In this document: positions 59,857-64,000 of the stretch, piece after piece
Layout of the letters: every line of letters starts with the position of its first letter
How positions within the stretch are numbered: position 1 is the stretch's first letter
Source of the DNA: an uncultured Ferrovibrio sp.
Lineage (GTDB): Bacteria; Pseudomonadota; Alphaproteobacteria; Ferrovibrionales; Ferrovibrionaceae
Assembly (NCBI RefSeq): GCF_937960835.1
Contig: NZ_CALGPC010000009.1
Location: 248,001 to 312,000, forward strand
DNA: 64,000 nt
Direction: 5' to 3'
Translations under genes and position numbers: made by a program
The notes under the pieces: generated by a model
What the model was told of the DNA's origin: nothing
Seen by the model: the letters and a program-made list of their open reading frames with translations, nothing else
Databases searched by the model: none

Positions 59857-60282
59857 TCAGAAGGGCTTGAGGATCACCAGCAGCACGATACCGATCATCA
59901 GCAGCGTCGGCACTTCGTTGATGATGCGATAGAAGCGCTGACTGTGGCGGTTGCGGTCCTCCGCGAAGGCACGGCGCCAGCGCGACAGGCCTGCATGCAC
60001 GATCTGCATACCGATGAGCAGGGCCAGCTTGCCATGCAGCCAGCCCTCCAGCCACAGATCGCCGGCATAAATCATGCTCAGGCCGAAGATCCAGCTGGCG
60101 ATCATCGCCGGGTTGATGATGCCGCGCAGCAGGCGGCGCTCCATCACCTTGAAGGTTTCCGACTGCACCGAGCCGGTCTCAGCCACCGCGTGATAGACAT
60201 ACAGCCGGGGCAGGTAGAGCATCCCGGCCATCCAGGCGATGACCGATATGACATGCAGGGCTTTCAGCCAGTCGTAAAGCAT
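59857..60282 (-). CDS. hemJ: Protoporphyrinogen IX oxidase HemJ
   Basis: A 141-residue membrane enzyme that oxidises protoporphyrinogen IX to protoporphyrin IX. The conserved His in YDWLKALHVISVIAWMAGMLYLPRLYVYH, split as WLKALHVISVIAWM and LYLPRLYVYH, RLLRGIINPAMIASW and LLIGMQIVHAGLSRW are typical, with four helices. It lies in the heme region with hemH and hemE but is separated from them by a MarR/thioesterase block. It follows the MarR gene by eight bases, so the two may be cotranscribed. Confidence 0.9.
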   Translation of the reverse strand: MLYDWLKALHVISVIAWMAGMLYLPRLYVYHAVAETGSVQSETFKVMERRLLRGIINPAMIASWIFGLSMIYAGDLWLEGWLHGKLALLIGMQIVHAGLSRWRRAFAEDRNRHSQRFYRIINEVPTLLMIGIVLLVILKPF

Positions 60283-60290
60283 GCGCCTCT

Positions 60291-60869
60291 TTAGCGCCGG
60301 CCCATGGGCACTGCAATACCGTCGTCTGCCCCCTGACAGCCCATATCCACCGGGCAGTTATTGCGGAAGCAGGCGCCGGCATCGCAGTAGCGGCAGACCG
60401 TATAGGCCTTCCGGCGGCTCGCCGTCAGATTGCTCAGCATCTTGCGCAACAGATTATCGAACTGCTTGCGTTCGTTCGGAGCGAGGACGTCCAGCAGCGG
60501 CTGCAGCCTCTTGGCGCGCAGGGCCAAAATCTCACGCCGCCGCTGCTTGCCCAGCGGGGTCAGCTTAAGCGACAGCGTGCGGCCGTCCTCCTCCGCCGGC
60601 GCCTTTTCTACGAGGTCATCCTGGACCAGACGATCCACCAGCCTGACCGTGCCGGGATGGGTAAGCCCCAGAACCCCGGCCAGGTCGCCGATGGAAAGAC
60701 CCGGCAGCATGCCGATGGTCACCAGGGCAGCGGCGCCCTGGCCGCCATGGCCGGCCACCTCCTCCAGACCCTCGTGGATCCGGTCCATCACGGCAACGCC
60801 CAGCGCGCCCAGCAGATTGACAGTGGTATCCTCGCGCAACACAGCCTCGCTTACCGCAATTTCCACCAA
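60291..60869 (-). CDS. MarR-family regulator with C-terminal cysteine cluster
   Basis: A 192-residue MarR protein. The winged helix is in LSIGDLAGVLGLTHPGTVRLVDRLVQDDLVEK, shown as IGDLAGVLGLTHPG and VRLVDRLVQDDLVEK. After the fold there is a tail with five cysteines (CRYCDAGACFRNNCPVDMGC, 20 residues) in the pattern CxxCx4Cx4Cx5C, which suggests metal or iron-sulfur binding and a redox or metal signal. The start is TTG or the next GTG. It is divergent from the thioesterase, sharing a long operator at 60919-60956. Confidence 0.8.
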   Translation of the reverse strand: MVEIAVSEAVLREDTTVNLLGALGVAVMDRIHEGLEEVAGHGGQGAAALVTIGMLPGLSIGDLAGVLGLTHPGTVRLVDRLVQDDLVEKAPAEEDGRTLSLKLTPLGKQRRREILALRAKRLQPLLDVLAPNERKQFDNLLRKMLSNLTASRRKAYTVCRYCDAGACFRNNCPVDMGCQGADDGIAVPMGRR

Positions 60870-60918
60870 TAAGAAGCCAGCTCCTTTAAGACGTCAACGC
60901 CTTGCGCCATCTTCCATT

Positions 60919-60956
60919 ATATGTATGACTCATATATATGTATAAGTCATACATAT
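60919..60956. promoter_or_regulatory. Long inverted repeat between MarR and thioesterase genes
   Basis: Perfect 12-bp arms ATATGTATGACT (60919-60930) and AGTCATACATAT (60945-60956) flank a 14-base AT-rich centre. It sits in the 100-base divergent region, so one regulator can control both genes; the adjacent MarR protein is the natural candidate. Confidence 0.75.
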
Positions 60957-60969
60957 GAAGGAGGTGCCG

Positions 60970-61434
60970 ATGAACGGTACGCGCATGAAGACGGAAATCG
61001 CTTTTTTCCATCCTTATCGCGTGCGCTGGGCGGATGTTGACCCGCAAAATATCGTGTTCAACCCGAACTACTACGTCTTCTTCGACGATGGCTGGAACGA
61101 ATATCTGCGCCAGATGGGCTTTCCCTTTCCCCGGGGGCTGGGCGTGCTGGGCATCGATTTCGTCGTCGCCCGCAGCGAAGCGACATTCCATGCCTCGGCC
61201 AGGTTCGACGATGAGCTGCTGATCGGCGTCCGCATCATCGAATTCGGCCGCACCAGCCTGAAGGTCCAGTTCACGGTCTGGCGTGACGAGGCACTGCTGA
61301 ATGAAGGCAGCATCACTTACGTCGCCGTCGATCAGCAGACCCACCGGCCGGTGCCGGTGCCGTTGGATCTCATCCGTCGCGTCATCCGATTCGAGACCGT
61401 CGCGCCGGCCGAAAGAACCAGGGTGGAGGCATGA
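60970..61434 (+). CDS. Acyl-CoA thioesterase, 4-hydroxybenzoyl-CoA type
   Basis: A 154-residue hotdog-fold thioesterase. YRVRWADVDPQNIVFNPNYYVFFDDG, split as YRVRWADVDPQNIVFN and PNYYVFFDDGW, has the catalytic Asp of the 4HBT family. A strong AAGGAGG precedes the ATG at 60970. It is followed by the DUF1127 gene with an overlap or two-base gap, and is divergent from the cysteine-tailed MarR. Substrate unknown, likely an aryl- or acyl-CoA. Confidence 0.88.
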   Translation: MNGTRMKTEIAFFHPYRVRWADVDPQNIVFNPNYYVFFDDGWNEYLRQMGFPFPRGLGVLGIDFVVARSEATFHASARFDDELLIGVRIIEFGRTSLKVQFTVWRDEALLNEGSITYVAVDQQTHRPVPVPLDLIRRVIRFETVAPAERTRVEA

Positions 61435-61436
61435 TC

Positions 61437-61649
61437 ATGACGGACTGCAATATGACGGAGGATTGCACTCGCATGGCCGCCAAGCCGGCAGGCGGCGGTT
61501 TCTCGCTGCTTGGACTGCTGGCGCTGTGGTACCGCCGTGCTCGCGAACGCCAGCAGCTCGCTGCCATGAAGGATCTGGCCTGGGGCGATCTGGGCTTGAG
61601 CGATATCGACGTAAAGCGGGAAATCAAAAAACCGTTCTGGCGGCCCTAG
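61437..61649 (+). CDS. DUF1127 small protein
   Basis: A 70-residue basic protein whose C-terminal half (LAAMKDLAWGDLGLSDIDVKRE, shown as AAMKDLAWGDLGLSD and IDVKREI) is a DUF1127 motif; such proteins bind RNA or adjust phosphate and stress metabolism. The ATG at 61437 has GGAGG seven bases upstream; an alternative ATG at 61431 overlaps the thioesterase stop. It is convergent with hemH. Confidence 0.8.
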   Translation: MTDCNMTEDCTRMAAKPAGGGFSLLGLLALWYRRARERQQLAAMKDLAWGDLGLSDIDVKREIKKPFWRP

Positions 61650-61687
61650 GACGATGCCTGGCTGGCGTGATCGCTAACGTTTTGCTC

Positions 61688-62728
61688 TTAGCTCTGGCAG
61701 GTGCAGCGCCGCCAGGCATTGCCGCAGGGCCGCGCGCCGCTGCCGCAGATCGCCTGGCCCTCGTAGGATTCTGTGTGCCTAATCATGCGGGCAAGGCCGG
61801 CGATGAATTCCGGCTGCGTGCCGACCGTCGGCACCCGGATGTAGTCCTTCGCACCATGCTGCTTGGCCAGTTCGGCATATTCGATATCCAGCTCGACCAG
61901 GGTCTCGGAATGCTCCGAAACGAAGGCGATCGGCACGACCACGAGAATGCGCCCCTCCCGCGCGCCGCGCTCGACTTCAGATTCCGTCGACGGCCCGATC
62001 CATTCCAGCGGACCGACGCGGCTCTGATAGCAGATCTGCGTCTCCAGATCCGGCCGGTTGAGCTGGCGCAACACGGCTGACACGCTGCGCTCGACCTGCA
62101 TCTGATAGGGATCGCCGTCGCGTACCACCGAACGCGGCAGGCCATGAGCGGAAAAGAGAATGCGGACCTGCTTCGTCGCCTCGGGATCGGTTTCGATCTT
62201 CTCCAAAGCTTCACGCAGCAAAGCCGCCTGGGCGGCGATGAAACCCGGCTCGTCGGGATAGCAGCCAATCGCTGCGGTCGGCACGTTCAGCCCCACCTTG
62301 CTGGCCGCCCGGCGCCAGTCCCGCAGCGACGAGGCGGTGGTGGTGGTGGAAAATTGCGGATAGAGCGGCAAAAGCAGAACCCGGTCGGCGCCCCAATCCT
62401 TAGCCGCGCGTGCGGCTTCGGTCGAAAAAGGATGCCAATAGCGCATGCTGATCAGCACCTTGTAATCGTCCGATCCGAGGCTGCGTTTCAAAGCCGCGGC
62501 CTGTGCTTGCGTCTCAGGCAGGATCGGCGAGCGGCCGCCCATCAAGGCATAGATGTCCTTTGCCTTGGGCGCACGCCGCGACGAGATCAGGCGCGCCAGC
62601 ACATACCGCAGCAGCCCGGGCAAGCGGATGATTGCCGGATCGTTGAACAGGTTGAACAGGAAGGGCCGTACCGCCGCCTGGCTATCGGGCCCGCCCAGAT
62701 TGAACAGAACGATCGCGGTCTTGGACAT
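61688..62728 (-). CDS. hemH: Ferrochelatase HemH with cysteine-rich C-terminus
   Basis: A 346-residue enzyme that inserts iron into protoporphyrin IX. LFNLGGPDSQAAVRPFLFNLFND, shown as NLGGPDSQAAVRPF and LFNLFND, LFSAHGLPRSVV (active His), RVGPLEWIGPS, and VVVPIAFVSEHSETLVELD, given as IAFVSEHSETLVELD, are diagnostic. The C-terminus ends ICGSGARPCGNAWRRCTC with four cysteines (spacing 7, 7, 2), consistent with the 2Fe-2S cluster found in some bacterial ferrochelatases such as Caulobacter. The ATG at 62728 replaces a longer frame. Confidence 0.93.
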   Translation of the reverse strand: MSKTAIVLFNLGGPDSQAAVRPFLFNLFNDPAIIRLPGLLRYVLARLISSRRAPKAKDIYALMGGRSPILPETQAQAAALKRSLGSDDYKVLISMRYWHPFSTEAARAAKDWGADRVLLLPLYPQFSTTTTASSLRDWRRAASKVGLNVPTAAIGCYPDEPGFIAAQAALLREALEKIETDPEATKQVRILFSAHGLPRSVVRDGDPYQMQVERSVSAVLRQLNRPDLETQICYQSRVGPLEWIGPSTESEVERGAREGRILVVVPIAFVSEHSETLVELDIEYAELAKQHGAKDYIRVPTVGTQPEFIAGLARMIRHTESYEGQAICGSGARPCGNAWRRCTCQS

Positions 62729-62898
62729 GCGACTAGGATGTAGGCCCCGGACCCGGCGACGCAATCCCTTCATGGACGGCGCGGGCAAAATGCCCCAGCC
62801 CTGTGACAGTTCAGCCACAGAGCCGCCGCAATCCAAAGAAAGGCTGCCCGGCAGCAAACGGCGGTATGTAATTGCCGGCCAGGCTTATCTGACTTTCA

Positions 62899-63969
62899 TC
62901 AGGCGCTGACCTGCATGCCCTTCACCAGCCGCACCAGTTCCTCGACATGGCGCACCGGCGTTTCCGGCACGATGCCATGGCCGAGATTGAAGATGTAGCG
63001 CTGCTGCGGAAAGCTGCGCAGCAGGCGGTTCACGCCATCCGCCAGGGCCTGCCCGCCAACCACCAGAAGCCGCGGATCGAGATTGCCCTGCACCACCGTC
63101 TTCGGCCATAGATGATCGCGTGCCCAGCTCACCGGCAAGGTATAATCCATGCCGAGCGCATCGGCGCCGGTGGCCGCCGCATAGCCGTCATACATCACGC
63201 CCGCGCCGCGCGGGAAAGCGATCACCGGCAATGACGGATATTTTCCCTTCAGGCGGGCAATGATCCGCTTGACCGGCTCGATGCAATAGCGCCGGAATTC
63301 CTGCTCGGGCAAAACGCCGGCCCAGGTGTCGAAGATCTGAACCGCTTCGGCGCCGGCCTGCACCTGCCGCTCCAGATAGGCGCCGGTCGCTTCCACCAGA
63401 ATGTCCATCAGGGCATCCAGCCCTTCCGGATTGCCAAACGCCCAGGTCTTGGCGGCAGCATGATCGCTGGAACCGCGGCCTTCCAGCATGTAGGTCGCCA
63501 CCGTCCAGGGCGCGCCGGCGAAACCGATCAGCGCGCATTCGTCCGGCAGGCCCGCCTTGATGCGCGATACGGCCTCGTAGACGGGCGCCAGTTTCTTGTG
63601 GATGCCATTTGCGTCGAGCCGGGCCAGCTCGCCCGAGGTGCGGATCGCATCCAGCACCGGCCCCTCGTTCTCCTTAAAGGCCAGACCCTGGCCCAGCGCC
63701 TGGGGCAGCAGCAGGATATCCGCAAACAGTATGGCTGCGTCGAAGCCGAAGCGGCGGATCGGCTGCAGCGTCACTTCAGTGGCAAGCTCGGGGTTGTAGC
63801 AAAGATCCAGAAAGCTGCCTGCCTTGGCCCTGGTCTCGCGATATTCCGGCAGGTAACGCCCGGCCTGGCGCATCAACCATATGGGCGGCCTCGCGCTCGG
63901 CAAGCCTGCTAGCGTGCGTAAGAATGGTTTGGTCGGCGTCGTCGCCTGGGCGTTCGGAACAGGGCTCAT
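62899..63969 (-). CDS. hemE: Uroporphyrinogen decarboxylase HemE
   Basis: A 356-residue cytosolic enzyme that decarboxylates uroporphyrinogen III to coproporphyrinogen III. PPIWLMRQAGRYLPEYR, FGFDAAILFADILLLPQALG, split as AAILFADILLLPQ, VIAFPRGAG and FNLGHGIVPETP are diagnostic. GAAGGAATAGGT precedes the ATG. Same strand as hemH, with about 170 bases between. The right window edge is 31 bases upstream of its start and AT-rich. Confidence 0.95.
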   Translation of the reverse strand: MSPVPNAQATTPTKPFLRTLAGLPSARPPIWLMRQAGRYLPEYRETRAKAGSFLDLCYNPELATEVTLQPIRRFGFDAAILFADILLLPQALGQGLAFKENEGPVLDAIRTSGELARLDANGIHKKLAPVYEAVSRIKAGLPDECALIGFAGAPWTVATYMLEGRGSSDHAAAKTWAFGNPEGLDALMDILVEATGAYLERQVQAGAEAVQIFDTWAGVLPEQEFRRYCIEPVKRIIARLKGKYPSLPVIAFPRGAGVMYDGYAAATGADALGMDYTLPVSWARDHLWPKTVVQGNLDPRLLVVGGQALADGVNRLLRSFPQQRYIFNLGHGIVPETPVRHVEELVRLVKGMQVSA

Positions 63970-64000
63970 ACCTATTCCTTCTACTATTTTATTTAAAAAT

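Overview
The window looks like chromosomal DNA from a GC-rich alphaproteobacterium, probably Rhodospirillales-like. The evidence is the mnmE / mnmG / rsmG / parA / parB group with parS sites, the hemE-hemH-hemJ group, GFA, DUF1127 and PAS_5 proteins, an Anbu peptidase cluster, and long GC-rich genes with long antisense shadow frames. No phage, transposase, CRISPR array or rRNA was seen. The one tRNA is tRNA-Leu(UAA). mnmE, mnmG, parAB, parS and hemE lie close to the replication origin in many alphaproteobacteria, so the window is probably origin-proximal.

Layout. 0.4-7 kb: outer-membrane beta-barrel protein, copA-cueR copper operon with a textbook CueR promoter, two tandem PAS_5 proteins and an OmpR-type response regulator. 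6.3-11.1 kb: a MarR regulator divergent from a ferredoxin-reductase / SDR / PaaA-like diiron oxygenase / gentisate 1,2-dioxygenase cluster, with a probable small RNA and a strong operator-promoter between them. 11-19 kb: small accessory genes, a methyltransferase fragment, xthA, a PA14 protein and an Anbu / alpha-E / ATP-grasp cluster that lacks its usual transglutaminase. 19-26 kb: amt with a near-consensus sigma54 promoter, a molybdenum hydroxylase pair behind a perfect CRP-type site, and soxXYZA without soxB. 26-38 kb: parB, parA, rsmG, mnmG and mnmE with four parS sites; the usual block is split by a CgeB-like glycosyltransferase and by small genes. 38-47 kb: a DUF255 protein, an RTX protein with an SGNH esterase nested inside its repeat module, an amidohydrolase, and egtB-egtD for ergothioneine. 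46.7-52.5 kb: a PadR-controlled YhiI/RbbA/YhhJ-type ABC exporter. 52.5-60 kb: tRNA-Leu, a class III cyclase, a DJ-1/PfpI protein and an RND pump. 59.8-64 kb: hemJ, a MarR/thioesterase/DUF1127 block, hemH and hemE.

How the genes may work together. The 7-11 kb cluster probably oxygenates an aromatic acid or its CoA ester and ends in gentisate ring cleavage. HemE, HemH and HemJ supply late heme-pathway steps. MnmE and MnmG together modify tRNA wobble uridines, while ParA, ParB and parS segregate the chromosome. The most unusual items are the C-rich-loop small RNA candidate (6928-7041), the unassigned diiron oxygenase cluster, the esterase nested in an RTX module, the soxB-less sox operon with an atypical SoxY tail, and the Anbu cluster without transglutaminase. 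All assignments come from reading the sequence; no searches were run.
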